Origin: Streptomyces cathayae
GTDB taxonomy: Bacteria; Actinomycetota; Actinomycetes; Streptomycetales; Streptomycetaceae
Direction: 5' to 3'
DNA length: 64,000 bases
Assembly (NCBI RefSeq): GCF_029760955.1
Contig: NZ_CP121682.1
Coordinates: forward strand, 558,001 to 622,000
Of the stretch, positions 10,980 to 19,637 are shown piece after piece. The notes beneath the pieces were generated by a model. The model was not told the origin of the DNA. It made no database searches and worked only from the letters and a program-made list of their open reading frames with translations. Each line of letters begins with the position of its first letter. Position 1 is the first letter of the stretch. Position numbers and translations under genes: made by a program.

Positions 10980-11903
10980 CTACTTCTCCGGTGCGCCGAC
11001 CGGCTTTCCGTCGGGGCGCACGGCGTACCAGGTGCCGCCGACACCCTGGCCGTTGGTGTCACCCGGGGCCTTGTCGCCGGCGAAGGTGTAGATCGGCCAG
11101 CAGTAGATCGTCTGCTGCTCGGCACCGTTGTCCGGGCGGGTGAACTTCATGTAGTTCTTCTTCTCGATGCCCTTGGTGTCGTTGATGTCGACCGGCGCCA
11201 CCACCGGCCACTTCTCCAGGCACGCGCCGGTGCAGGCCGAGACCGGCTTCGGCCAGGCCTCGTCCTTCGTGAAGCGGTAGACCGTCATGCCGTTCTTGTC
11301 GACGACGATCTCACCGAGCTCGGGGTCCTTGCGGGTGGACAGACCGGGCAGGTCGGCCGCCTGCGCCTTCTTGCCCTCGGGGGTCAGCCCGAACCACTTG
11401 CCGCCCACGCCCTGGCCCTTGACATCGCCGGCGTTGACGTCCTTGACGTAGTGGTAGGCGGGCCAGCCGTCGACGGTGAGCTGCTTGCTGCCGTCCGCCC
11501 GGGTGACTTCGCCCAGCAGCGACGCGTCGATGCCCTTGCCGGCCTTGGCGTCGTCGGCGAGCACCGGGGGCCAGGTCTTGGCGCAGTCGCCCTCACAGTT
11601 GGACTTGGGGGGCTGCGCGGTGTCCTGGTCGAAGCGGTAGAGCGTGAGCCCGAGTTCGTCCGTCACCAGCTCGCCGAGTTCGGCGTTGGTGGAGACACCC
11701 AGCGTGCCCACGCCACCGGCGGGGGCCTTGGACGCCTCCGCACCGGCCCCCGTGTCGATGCCCCCGAGGTCTCCGGGCACGGCCGAGGCGCCGACGTTCT
11801 GACTGCTGGCCGGCGGCGCGGTGTCCTGACCGCACGCCGTCGTCAGCGTCAGCACCGCCGCGGCGCTCACCACCAGTGAGGCGGTCCGCCAGGAGGTCTT
11901 CAT
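10980..11903 (-). CDS. SCO0930 family lipoprotein
   Basis: 307 residues. A lipoprotein signal (SLVVSAAAVLTLTTAC) places Cys 24 at the mature N-terminus. Two copies of the secreted repeat (Lipoprotein_15 type) follow. Each has a beta-rich LGELVTDELGLTLYRF-like block, a small disulfide-type C-x(3-4)-C-x4-W motif (CEGDCAKTW; CTGACLEKW) and a GW/CWPxYxFxGD block. The function of the repeats is not established; they face the outside of the membrane. The name reflects the family in S. coelicolor. It is a stand-alone gene, followed by the hairpin at 10903-10937. Confidence 0.9.
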   Translation of the reverse strand: MKTSWRTASLVVSAAAVLTLTTACGQDTAPPASSQNVGASAVPGDLGGIDTGAGAEASKAPAGGVGTLGVSTNAELGELVTDELGLTLYRFDQDTAQPPKSNCEGDCAKTWPPVLADDAKAGKGIDASLLGEVTRADGSKQLTVDGWPAYHYVKDVNAGDVKGQGVGGKWFGLTPEGKKAQAADLPGLSTRKDPELGEIVVDKNGMTVYRFTKDEAWPKPVSACTGACLEKWPVVAPVDINDTKGIEKKNYMKFTRPDNGAEQQTIYCWPIYTFAGDKAPGDTNGQGVGGTWYAVRPDGKPVGAPEK

Positions 11904-12178
11904 CTCAACTCCAGATCATCACAAGGGTATTGCAGCGCCCTGCTGCGCCGCCGCTCGACGTGGAGTACGCATGAAGGCACCTGCCGTGTTCAACGGCGGC
12001 CCATATTTCTTCCGGAACCCGTACTTCCGCCCCGATCCGCCCCCGCGCCCCCTGCCATATCGCACGCCAGTACACCTTTCCCGACGGGTGAGCGGCCCGG
12101 AACAACCGGAAAACAATGAATTTAACTCCATCGGGTCATTCATCCGGAGCCCACGCGTGTCCCGGCCCGTCCCGGCTC

Positions 12179-12862
12179 ATGATCTCCGTCGTGCAAGGAC
12201 CTGTACCGACCCGATCCGCGCTCGCCGCACGCGCGCTGGCGATGGCGACGCTGGCCTGGGCACTCGTCGGTGCCCCTGGAGCGGCGACGGCCGACGCCTG
12301 CGCCTACGCCTCGGCGGGCCCGGGGGGAACGGAGGCGGTGGCGGTCGCCGGCAGCATGACCTGGCCGCTTCCCCCGCTCTGTTCACCCCCTGCCCCGCCG
12401 CCCACGCCCACACCTCCTCCTCCGCCGCCCGAACCCACGCCGACCCCGCCTCCGCCCGCTCCCCCGCCTCCGCCGCCCGAACCCACGCCGACCCCGCCTC
12501 CGCCCGCTCCCCCGCCTCCGCCGCCTTCTCCGACGCCGAAGCCCACCCCCACGGCGAAGCCCGAACCACCGCCCCCGCCACCTCCGCGTCGGGCCCGCCC
12601 CGCGCCACCGCCCGCCCGTCCGGCCCCCGTTCCTCCCCCCACACCCACGTCCGCTCCGCCGCCGCGCCCCTCGCCGGCCCCGACCCCTTCGGCCACCCCC
12701 GCCCCCACGCCGTCTCCGTCCGCGACGCCCGTGCACTACCCGCGGTACCGGGCGGCGCCCCCGGTCAAACGGCCTTCCGGCGGCGCCACGTCGCCCCTCA
12801 CCTTCGTCCTGCTCATCACCACGCCCGCCGTGGTAGCCGTCGCCGCGCTGCGGCCCCGCTGA
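12179..12862 (+). CDS. Proline-rich secreted or cell-surface protein
   Basis: 227 residues from ATG 12179. Residues about 14-40 are a signal-peptide-like hydrophobic stretch (AMATLAWALVGAPGAATA). The middle of about 130 residues is almost pure Pro/Thr/Pro-Glu repeats. The C-terminus has a hydrophobic segment (LTFVLLITTPAVVAVAAL) followed by RPR, so the protein may be anchored with the proline region spanning the wall. An upstream ATG at 12116 adds 21 residues; neither start has a convincing ribosome site. The next gene follows after 44 bp and may be co-transcribed. Confidence 0.65.
   Translation: MISVVQGPVPTRSALAARALAMATLAWALVGAPGAATADACAYASAGPGGTEAVAVAGSMTWPLPPLCSPPAPPPTPTPPPPPPEPTPTPPPPAPPPPPPEPTPTPPPPAPPPPPPSPTPKPTPTAKPEPPPPPPPRRARPAPPPARPAPVPPPTPTSAPPPRPSPAPTPSATPAPTPSPSATPVHYPRYRAAPPVKRPSGGATSPLTFVLLITTPAVVAVAALRPR
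12427..12522 (+). repeat. Two tandem 48-bp repeats inside the proline-rich gene
   Basis: A 48-bp unit beginning GCCCGAACCCACGCCGACCC occurs twice head to tail (12427 and 12475). It encodes the PEPTPTPPPPAPPPPP module, so the repeat number probably varies between strains. Confidence 0.85.
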
Positions 12863-12906
12863 ACCCGAGCGCCCGTCCAGGGCCCGTCCCGCCGTGGAGG
12901 CACCTC

Positions 12907-13671
12907 TTGCCGGAATGGCTTGTTCTCACCCTCGCGATGCTGGCCGTCTGCGTCGTGGTGGTCGTCATCACTCTCGTACGTCACCGCACGGCCGCCGACG
13001 ACGAGGATCCCAGCGAGACCCCGGACGTCATCGAGTACATGACGATGTGGATCGGCGTGGTGTACGCCATCGTCCTGGGTCTGGCCATCGCCGGTGTCTG
13101 GGAGGGGCGCGGCGCGGCGCAGGAGCATGTGCGGGCGGAGGCGGTGGCGCTGCACGAGATCTCGGAGCGGGTACGGATCTATCCGGCCGACGTCCGTGAC
13201 CGTATTCGGGGCGATGTCAACGCCTATGTCGGACACGTCGTCACCACCGAGTGGCGTGTCATGGCCGACGACGGCCGGGTCACCGAACGCGGGACGGACC
13301 TCCTCGACCGGGTCCGCCGGGACGTCACCGACTACGAACCGCGGACGGACTTCGAGGCGCAGGCCTATCAGCCGCTCGTCGACCAGGTGTCCGCCGCCGA
13401 CCAGGCGCGCGCCGCGCGGGCGGAGTCGACCGGGGAGACCATGCCGGGCGTGGTGTGGTTCGGGCTGATCGCCGGGGCCGTCATCACCATCGGAATGATC
13501 TTCGCGCTGCAGATCCGCCGCACCGGCCGGGAGCTGGTCCTCGCCGGACTGTTCTCCGCGTTGATCGCCTTCCTGCTCTTTCTGATCTGGGACTTCGACG
13601 CGCCCTTCAGCCGGGGTCTCGCCGCCTCGGCCGATCCGTTCCTCCTCCTGTTCCCCCACGTCGGAGGCTGA
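12907..13671 (+). CDS. DUF4239 (bestrophin-like) membrane protein
   Basis: 254 residues. The start is TTG 12907, placed six bases after GGAGG (12896-12900). Hydrophobic segments are visible at residues about 2-22 (LVLTLAMLAVCVVVVVITLV), 43-65 (MWIGVVYAIVLGLAIAGVW), 180-200 and 208-226 (LVLAGLFSALIAFLLFLIW), with a soluble charged region between the second and third. This is the usual DUF4239 layout, for which a bestrophin-like channel fold is suggested but function is unproven. It lies just downstream of the proline-rich gene. Confidence 0.82.
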   Translation: MPEWLVLTLAMLAVCVVVVVITLVRHRTAADDEDPSETPDVIEYMTMWIGVVYAIVLGLAIAGVWEGRGAAQEHVRAEAVALHEISERVRIYPADVRDRIRGDVNAYVGHVVTTEWRVMADDGRVTERGTDLLDRVRRDVTDYEPRTDFEAQAYQPLVDQVSAADQARAARAESTGETMPGVVWFGLIAGAVITIGMIFALQIRRTGRELVLAGLFSALIAFLLFLIWDFDAPFSRGLAASADPFLLLFPHVGG

Positions 13672-13893
13672 CGGGTGCCCACCACGGCACCCGCCGTGGG
13701 GGCGTGCGCCACGCCGTGCGCGTCCCCCGGCCGCCGTAACACGGTTCCCCCGCGCGGCCCACGGCGATCCCCCGTTCACGCGACTGCGATCGCGCGATCC
13801 GGTGCGGCTTTCTAGCGTTTCGCCCATCGAGGCGCATTTCCGGCGCCAGCGGAGCAGGTCCGCCGCCGCTCCTCGGGACCCGGAGGACTCGCC

Positions 13894-14010
13894 ATGCACG
13901 CGATACGCGTCGCTCCCGCCGCGACGGCACGGAGGACGGCTCCGCGCGGCGGGATGACACGAGTGCAGGGCTGTGCCCGGGTCCGGGCGGGATCCGGGGC
14001 ACAGCCCTGA
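13894..14010 (+). pseudogene. Possible 5' remnant of a small secreted-protein gene
   Basis: A GGAGGAC ribosome site precedes ATG 13894, and the reading opens with MHAIRVAPAA, which resembles the signal peptides of small Streptomyces exported proteins. After about ten residues it loses hydrophobic character and stops at 14010 inside a hairpin. I read it as a truncated remnant; a genuine 38-residue peptide cannot be excluded. The rest of the 13672-14050 gap shows nothing convincing. Confidence 0.3.
13967..14008. terminator. Hairpin upstream of 14051 gene end
   Basis: AGGGCTGTGCCC (13967-13978) pairs perfectly with GGGCACAGCCCT (13997-14008). It follows the stop of the minus-strand gene at 14051 by about 40 bp, the expected place for its terminator. 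Confidence 0.7.
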
Positions 14011-14050
14011 AGTCACACGTGCGGGAAACGGCCGGCGGAAGGGCTGGGGC

Positions 14051-14545
14051 TCAGGTCTGCCTCTCGGCACGGCGGCGCATCCAGAAGACACCGCCGGCCG
14101 CGACCGCGGCGGTCACCAGTCCGCCGCCGATGGCGATGTCGGCCGGGGTCGCCCCGCCGGTGCTGCCGCCGAGGCCGCCGCGGACCCCGCCGAGGACGGT
14201 GAGGGCGGCCGGCCGGGTCAGGCTCCGGCCGGAGCAGTGCACGGTGATGTCGTACGAGCCGGCGCGCGCGTCGAAGTCGACGGTGGTGATGCCCTTCGCG
14301 GTGTCACCTTCCCCGTGGAGGGGCCTCAGTTCGGTCCTCGGGAAGGCGTTGGACGTCGCGTGGCCGCCGTCGGGGCAGCCGTCGACGGTGATGGTCAGCT
14401 GGCCGCCGCGGGCGATGACGCTGGGCAGGGCGACGATGTTGGACGGGCCGGCGCCCCGGCCGCCGTCCGCTACGGCGACCGGGGCGGCGAGCCCGAGGAC
14501 GGCGACCGCGGCGCCCGCGGATGCCAGGGCACGTGACTTGCGCAT
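14051..14545 (-). CDS. Small secreted protein with C-terminal membrane anchor
   Basis: 164 residues. The signal peptide is ALASAGAAVAVLGLAAPVAVA. A beta-rich extracellular region contains two cysteines about 50 residues apart (VDGCPDG and VHCSGR), a probable disulfide. The C-terminus is a Gly-rich linker, a transmembrane segment (IAIGGGLVTAAVAAGGVFW) and a positive tail MRRRAERQT. The architecture is that of a wall-anchored protein, yet no LPxTG-type motif precedes the anchor. ATG 14545 has a GGAGG ribosome site. A class F sortase gene lies divergently 330 bp away. Confidence 0.78.
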   Translation of the reverse strand: MRKSRALASAGAAVAVLGLAAPVAVADGGRGAGPSNIVALPSVIARGGQLTITVDGCPDGGHATSNAFPRTELRPLHGEGDTAKGITTVDFDARAGSYDITVHCSGRSLTRPAALTVLGGVRGGLGGSTGGATPADIAIGGGLVTAAVAAGGVFWMRRRAERQT

Positions 14546-14877
14546 GTGTTCCTCCGCGGAAGGCGCCCCGGGGCCGGTCCCCGGTCGATCGGCGAGAAAG
14601 CGCCTCCCGACAAAACCCTCAGTTGCACTGTCCCGGCGCGCATTTCGGCAATGGTCCGTACCGGTGAGGCAGGGCCCGGACACATGCACGCATTCGAGTA
14701 TCACCGCAGGTCACGGTCTGTCAGAAGATCTCCGTTCGGCGGAACCCCGGATGGCGCACCGATGACGGCCCGGCCACCCGTTCGCCTCTCCCCCGTCGCC
14801 GGTCGCGCTCGGGGCACTTAGCGTTTCTGCCATGCGCGAGTGACGCGGCGACGGCCGTGTCGAGAGGGGAAAAGCGA

Positions 14878-15546
14878 ATGTCTGCTTTCGAGCCGGCGGA
14901 AATCGAAGAGGAGGCGCGGCGGAAGAGGCGTGCTCCGTGGGGCGTGATAGCGCTGGTTCTGCTCACCGGCCTCGCGCTCATCCGGAACGGTTCGGGGGAG
15001 TTCGACGCGGGGCCGCCGCAACCCGCCGTGGCGGCCTCCACCAACAGCCAGGCGCCCGGTGACACCGCGGGCGGCCCGGTGACACCGCTGCCGTACTCGG
15101 TGCCGGGCCGGGTCAGGATTCCGGCGATCCAGGTCGACGCACCGGTCATGGCGGTGGGTCTGGACGCGGAGGGGTGGATCGACGCGCCACCGCCCGAGGA
15201 TCCCAATCTGGCGGGCTGGTTCACCGGCGGCGTCACCCCCGGGGAGAAGGGCACGGCGGTCGTGGTCGGGCATGTCGACAACCACCAGGGACCGACCGTC
15301 TTCTACGGGCTCGGCTCGCTGCAGAAGGGCCATCACGTCGAGATCGAGCGCAAGGACGGAAAGACCGCGGATTTCGAGGTCTACGGCGTCGAGGTCTTCG
15401 CGAAGGACGACTTTCCCGGTGACCGGGTCTACAACTCGAAAGGCACGTCGGAGTTGCGGGTCATCACCTGCGGAGGCGGCTTCACCCAGCAGAACGGGTA
15501 CGACGGCAACGTCGTCGTCTTCGCCCGGCTGGCCGCGGTCCGCTGA
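14878..15546 (+). CDS. Class F sortase
   Basis: 222 residues: an N-terminal membrane anchor (WGVIALVLLTGLALI) and a sortase beta-barrel. The catalytic triad is visible as His in VVVGHVDNH, Cys in LRVITCGGGF and Arg in VVFARLAAV. The size and motifs match actinobacterial class F sortases, whose substrates are poorly defined. GAGGGG precedes ATG 14878; the in-frame GTG 21 bases upstream is less likely. It ends at a symmetric hairpin shared with the convergent deacetylase gene. Confidence 0.9.
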   Translation: MSAFEPAEIEEEARRKRRAPWGVIALVLLTGLALIRNGSGEFDAGPPQPAVAASTNSQAPGDTAGGPVTPLPYSVPGRVRIPAIQVDAPVMAVGLDAEGWIDAPPPEDPNLAGWFTGGVTPGEKGTAVVVGHVDNHQGPTVFYGLGSLQKGHHVEIERKDGKTADFEVYGVEVFAKDDFPGDRVYNSKGTSELRVITCGGGFTQQNGYDGNVVVFARLAAVR

Positions 15547-15550
15547 GCGG

Positions 15551-15573
15551 GCCCCGCCCGAGCCGGGCGGGGC
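15551..15573. terminator. Bidirectional hairpin between sortase and deacetylase genes
   Basis: GCCCCGCCCG and CGGGCGGGGC form a perfect 10-bp stem with a 3-base loop, five bases after the sortase stop and 20 bases before the convergent deacetylase stop. Confidence 0.8.
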
Positions 15574-15592
15574 GTCCGTCCGGTGTCAGGTG

Positions 15593-16438
15593 TCAGGTGT
15601 ACGGCCGGCGGGGCACGGTGACCCGGTAGCCGGAGTCCAGCAGCCCGGGCAGATACTCACGCAGCGCCCGCACACTCTGGGACCGCTCGCCCCCGGCGTC
15701 GTGCGAGAGCACCACGACGCCGGGGGCGGCGCCGTCCTTCACCCGGTCGACGATGGCGCGGGTGCCCGGGCGGGTCCAGTCGAGGGTGTCGACGGTCCAG
15801 GCGAGGGGTTCCATGCCGAGTTCGGCGCCGAGCCGGAACGCGGCGCGGTTCCAGGCCCCGTAGGGCGCGCGGAACCACTGGGGACGCTCGCCGTACCCGT
15901 CCTCGATGACATCGCTGGTGCGTTCCATCTCGGAGCGGATCCCGCTCCGGGAGAGAGTGGTCAGCAGGGGGTGGGACCAGGTGTGGTTGCCGACGACATG
16001 CCCCTCGTCGGACATACGGGCCAGCAGGCTCTTGTGGTAGGAGGCCATCTCCCCGCACACGAAGAACATCGCCCGTACGTCGTACGCGGCGAGCGTGTCG
16101 AGGATGTCCGGGGTGTAGCGGGGGTCGGGTCCGTCGTCGAAGGTCAGCACCATGGTGCGGCCCCGTCCGGAAACGCGCAGCAGGGGTGCGCTCCGCACCC
16201 GGGTCCTGCGGGGCACGCTCCTCGGCGAGCCGTAGCCGGTGAGGGGTCTGAGACGGTACGCGGCGGGCTCGAGCGGGCGGCCGGCGGCCAGGCCTCCGGC
16301 CGCGGGCGGGGCGGGGCCTGCCGCCTCGGTGCCGGCGCCCGGCATGAGGACTCCGGCCGTGCCGGCCGCCCCCACGACGGCGGCGCCGGCGCCGGCGAGC
16401 AGCAGTCGGCGCCGGGTGAACAACTGATCCTTCTGCAT
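15593..16438 (-). CDS. Polysaccharide deacetylase (NodB homology) family exported protein
   Basis: 281 residues. A twin-arginine-like signal (FTRRRLLLAGAGAAVVGAAG) is followed by a variable Ala/Pro-rich region and a NodB domain from about residue 90. The metal and catalytic motifs are TFDDGPD (motif 1), HTWSHP (the H-x3-H of motif 2), RAPYGAW (motif 3) and LSHDAGG (the late His motif). It probably removes acetyl groups from peptidoglycan or another wall glycan outside the cell. It converges with the sortase gene. Confidence 0.9.
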   Translation of the reverse strand: MQKDQLFTRRRLLLAGAGAAVVGAAGTAGVLMPGAGTEAAGPAPPAAGGLAAGRPLEPAAYRLRPLTGYGSPRSVPRRTRVRSAPLLRVSGRGRTMVLTFDDGPDPRYTPDILDTLAAYDVRAMFFVCGEMASYHKSLLARMSDEGHVVGNHTWSHPLLTTLSRSGIRSEMERTSDVIEDGYGERPQWFRAPYGAWNRAAFRLGAELGMEPLAWTVDTLDWTRPGTRAIVDRVKDGAAPGVVVLSHDAGGERSQSVRALREYLPGLLDSGYRVTVPRRPYT

Positions 16439-16555
16439 GACTCATCAGTCGCCCGCCGGGGGGCGGGCCCCTCTCCGTGGCACCGGTCCGGCGGGACGAT
16501 TCCACCTGCTCGGCCCAGTACTCCGCCGGTGCCGGGTTTCGACAGCCTCCGCACC

Positions 16556-16735
16556 GTGACGGAGCAGCGCTCCACGCGGTTCGAACGGAGCACGGACCGA
16601 CCGAAGGTGACCGTGGCCGGAGTGGACGGCTCCGACTCCTCACCCCGCGCGGCGGCCTACGCGTCCGGTCGGGCGCGGCGGCGGCACGCACTGCTCGCCG
16701 TGGTGTACGCGCGGCCGGTGGCGGTGGTGCCCTGA
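16556..16735 (+). pseudogene. Truncated universal stress protein
   Basis: From GTG 16556 the reading gives about 59 residues. The family opener KVTVAGVDGSDSS and the first alpha-beta unit (ALLAVVYARPV) are typical of Streptomyces universal stress proteins, which are 140 or about 290 residues long. The frame stops at once after the second strand, and no continuation is seen in any frame because an antisense hydrolase gene begins. This looks like a 5' remnant. Confidence 0.6.
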
Positions 16736-16746
16736 GTTCCGCGGTG

Positions 16747-17562
16747 TCAGAGGGTGCGCAGGAAGCCGAGGAGGATCTCGTTGAAGACCTCGGGCTGTTC
16801 CATGCACGCGTAGTGGCCCGCACCCTCGACGGTGGCGGCGCGGCCGTCGCGCACCTCGTGGACGAGACGCTCCGCCGCCGCGGTCAGGTCGGCGGGTTCG
16901 AGTGAGCCGTTGACCGCGAGCACCGGCACGTCGATCGTCGGCACGCGGTCCCAGGTGCCGGTGACGGGGACGCGCAGGTCCTTCTCGTCCGGGGTGTGCT
17001 TGGAGATCGTGTGCAGCGCCATCTCCCGCAGTCGGCGCGGGATGTCCGGGTCGACACCGTCGGGGCCGCGGTGCTCGCCCGCCGCGACCCGCACGAAGGC
17101 GTTCAGCCAGCCCTCGATGTCCCCGGCGCCCAGGGTGCGGGCGAACTCGGCCTGGATCCGGCGGGACCACGGATCGGTGTACTCGAACTCGCTGGTGGCC
17201 GCCCCGCAGACGACGGCCGCGCGGACCAGATCCGGGTGCTCGAGGACCGTGTCGGTCGCGATGGCCCCGCCCATCGACACGCCGACCAGGACCGCGGGCC
17301 CCGCGTCGAGATGGCGCAGCAGGGCGGCGAGGTCGTCCGCCCAGCGGAAGGGCTGCGTGGCGTTGGCGGAGGAGCCGTGGCCGCGTACGTCGGGGGCGAT
17401 CACCCGGTGGTGGGCGGCGAGGGCCGGGATCTGGTCCGCGAAGAGCCGGTGGTCGACGAAGCCGGAGTGGAGCAGGACGACCGGGTCTCCCGTGCCGCTG
17501 TCGTGGTAGGCGAGGTCGCCGTCGGAGGAGGTGAAGCAGCGGAGTTCCGCAACCGTATTCAT
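16747..17562 (-). CDS. Alpha/beta hydrolase
   Basis: 271 residues. It has the fold's oxyanion region LLHSGFVDHRLF, DVRGHGSS, the nucleophile elbow VGVSMGGAIA (Ser), the late Asp region VPVLAVNGSLEPAD and the catalytic His in GAGHYACMEQPE. The substrate is unknown; the size and motifs fit the haloperoxidase/esterase group. It diverges from a MarR regulator, and the start ATG lies at the edge of one of two matching operators, so it is probably that regulator's target. ATG 17562 was preferred to an upstream start that would extend through the operators. Confidence 0.88.
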   Translation of the reverse strand: MNTVAELRCFTSSDGDLAYHDSGTGDPVVLLHSGFVDHRLFADQIPALAAHHRVIAPDVRGHGSSANATQPFRWADDLAALLRHLDAGPAVLVGVSMGGAIATDTVLEHPDLVRAAVVCGAATSEFEYTDPWSRRIQAEFARTLGAGDIEGWLNAFVRVAAGEHRGPDGVDPDIPRRLREMALHTISKHTPDEKDLRVPVTGTWDRVPTIDVPVLAVNGSLEPADLTAAAERLVHEVRDGRAATVEGAGHYACMEQPEVFNEILLGFLRTL

Positions 17563-17609
17563 GACAACCAAGGTGTCACTTCCGGCGGAATTTGACAACC
17601 AGGATGTCA
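17562..17609. promoter_or_regulatory. Two MarR-type operators between the hydrolase and marR genes
   Basis: Two inverted repeats TGACA-N7-TGTCA occur at 17562-17578 and 17593-17609, 31 bp apart, or about three helical turns. They cover the start of the hydrolase gene and the region just before the marR start. The near-identical spacers (ACCAAGG, ACCAGGA) support a real duplicated operator. Confidence 0.8.
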
Positions 17610-17619
17610 TGATGAGGGG

Positions 17620-18114
17620 GTGGACAACACCGGGAACGACCCTGACAGGCTCCTTTCACCCGAGGAGCTCGGCCCGCGCCTGATGGAGGTGTTCGACCTG
17701 ATCGGGCCGCTGTACCGACGGGTGCAGCGAACAGTGGAACAGGGTGCACAGGGTGAAGTCGTCGAGAGCCTGTCCGTCGGGGTACGCGCCGTGCTGGACC
17801 TGCTGCACAGGCACGGCCCGATGACCGTGCCCCAGATGGGCCGCGCACAGGCGATCAGCCGTCAGTTCGTGCAGCGCATGGTCAACGACGCCGCGGCCCG
17901 GGGCCTGGTGGAGAGCATCCCCAACCCCGCCCACCAGCGGTCGTCGCTGATCCGGCTCACCGGCGAGGGGCGGGCGGCGATCGCGGCCGTCGTCGCCCGG
18001 GAGCACGCCGTGCTGCGGGAGGTCGGCGGCGACCTCACGGACGCCGACGTACGGACCTGCGTGCGGGTGCTCGCACAGATGCTGACGCTGTTCGACGACG
18101 TGGACGTGAACTGA
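17620..18114 (+). CDS. MarR family transcriptional regulator
   Basis: 164 residues. The winged helix is seen in RAVLDLLHRHGPMTVPQMGRA, then QFVQRMVNDAAARGLVESIPN (recognition helix) and RSSLIRLTGEGRAAI (wing). The start is GTG 17620; its purine-rich GATGAGGGG lies unusually close, so a leaderless transcript is possible. It is expected to repress itself and the divergent hydrolase through the paired TGACA-N7-TGTCA sites; MarR proteins usually release DNA on binding a small phenolic or oxidant signal. Confidence 0.88.
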   Translation: MDNTGNDPDRLLSPEELGPRLMEVFDLIGPLYRRVQRTVEQGAQGEVVESLSVGVRAVLDLLHRHGPMTVPQMGRAQAISRQFVQRMVNDAAARGLVESIPNPAHQRSSLIRLTGEGRAAIAAVVAREHAVLREVGGDLTDADVRTCVRVLAQMLTLFDDVDVN

Positions 18115-18137
18115 CCGCCGCTCCGGCGGGACGGTCT

Positions 18138-18717
18138 CCTCCCCCATGACCAGCCCGTCCTTCGCCGCGCCCCGGCTCAGCACCACGTCGCGGATCCGGT
18201 CGCGTACGGAGCGCACTTCGGCACCCTTCCGGAGGGCCCGGTCGAGGTTGAGCACGCGGCCGGCGTCCACGTCGAAGAGGAGGGGGACGAACTCGGCCTT
18301 CGTCACCTCCCAGCGCCCGTCCGGACGCGGAGGCGGAGCGAAGGTGAAGCGGCCCAGCGTGGACTGGTGGCCGCGGGGGTCCGGGACACCGTCGGAGCCG
18401 GTCGCCTCACCGGAGATCTGATCGCCCGTCCCGTAGACCACCCGGGTGCCGAGGATCAGGTCGATGTCGGAGCGGACCCCGGAGAGCATCGGGCGGAAGT
18501 CGTGGCCGGTCCGTCCGGCGTCGAAGCGGGCGCGGTCGATGACCGATGCGTGCGGCAGTACGTCCCCCGAGGCGACCAGGGTGAAGCCGCGGCCTCGCGC
18601 GACCGAGGCACCCGGATGGCCGGATTCCGGTGGGTGGTGGTCCCGGGCCTGGCAGGCGGCGCCCGCGGCGAGGACGACGGTGAGGGCCAGAGCCACCTGT
18701 CCACTGCGTGCAGTCAT
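18138..18717 (-). pseudogene. Internally deleted capA-like gene (poly-gamma-glutamate synthesis CapA family)
   Basis: The reading starts with a lipoprotein-like signal (VALALTVVLAAGAACQA) and the CapA opener GFTLVASGDVLPHASVI. It then jumps from about residue 80 straight to the family C-terminus (VVYGTGDQISGEATG, DPRGHQSTLGRFTFAPP, WEVTKAEFVPLLFDVDAGRV, VVLSRGAAKDGLVMGE). Roughly 170-200 residues of the metallophosphatase-like core are missing in frame. The expected stop after GLVMGE is also lost, so the frame runs on antisense through the marR gene to 17656. Both lesions indicate a dead gene. Confidence 0.75.
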
Positions 18718-18956
18718 CACTTCACCCCGGTACGGATCTCTTCGCTGTCGCGCTCTTCACTGTCGTATTTACTGACAAATGGATAAGAATCAACTTCTGG
18801 CTCACCGCTGTTCCGACACGCTGTTTCAAGCCGTCCGGCGCGCGCGAACGGCCGCCGTGACCGTTCGTCGAACCGTTCGCCGACGCGATCGACCGTCCGC
18901 CGCACGCTCCTGTGCGCGCCCTGTCCCCGGGGATCGCCGTGCGCTGCCATACCGCC

Positions 18957-19502
18957 ATGACGGCCGGAATCACACTCACGAACGGGACGACCGCCGAGCA
19001 CGAACTCGCCTCCCTGCAACGCGAGCACGGCCGGCCCCTCTTCGCACTGCTGCTGCGGCTCTGCGACGGGGACCGGCAGCGCGCCGAGGACCTCGTCCAG
19101 GAGACCCTGGTACGGGCCTGGCAGCACCCCGAGGCCCTGCGCGCCGACGACTTCGATTCCGTACGGCCCTGGCTGATGACGGTGGGACGGCGGCTCGCCA
19201 TCGACGCGCGGCGGGCACGGCAGGCCCGGCCCGCCGAGGTGGGCGACGCGGTACTGGAGAACGCGCGGGTGACCTCCGACCACGCCGAGCGGGCCGCGGC
19301 GGCGCTCGACGTCCGCAAGGCTGTGAAGACACTCACTCCCGAACACCGTGAAGTCCTGGTGCTGGTGTACTTCCAGGGGGCGAGTGTGGCGGAAGCCGCG
19401 GCCGCCCTCGGCATCCCGCCCGGTACCGTGAAGTCCCGCGCGTTCTACGCGCTGCGGGCCCTGCGCCGGGTGCTTCCGGGATACGCCACCGACCTGCGCT
19501 GA
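18957..19502 (+). CDS. ECF-type RNA polymerase sigma factor
   Basis: 181 residues. Region 2 is seen as LFALLLRLCDGDRQRAEDLVQETLVRAWQ and WLMTVGRRLAIDARR. Region 4 is VRKAVKTLTPEHREVLVLVYFQG, then SVAEAAAALGIPPGTVKSR as the -35-binding helix-turn-helix. ATG 18957 begins the family-like N-terminus. A zinc anti-sigma gene lies 0.8 kb downstream, separated by one unknown gene, which suggests a three-gene signalling unit. Confidence 0.9.
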   Translation: MTAGITLTNGTTAEHELASLQREHGRPLFALLLRLCDGDRQRAEDLVQETLVRAWQHPEALRADDFDSVRPWLMTVGRRLAIDARRARQARPAEVGDAVLENARVTSDHAERAAAALDVRKAVKTLTPEHREVLVLVYFQGASVAEAAAALGIPPGTVKSRAFYALRALRRVLPGYATDLR

Positions 19503-19637
19503 AACCGACGGCCGGGTCAAGCCTCCGTAAAGCGCCTTGCCGACGACCCCGGTGGGGTAATCGGCTGTCCTCATCCGTGTTGCGGACCGGGAGCCCGAAT
19601 CGGGCGACGCGCACGTACCGGAGGAAGGCTGAACGGG

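Noticed and set aside
12304..12736. Glycine-rich minus-strand frames opposite the proline-rich gene
   Set aside because: They are the mirror image of proline codons and carry no start signals.
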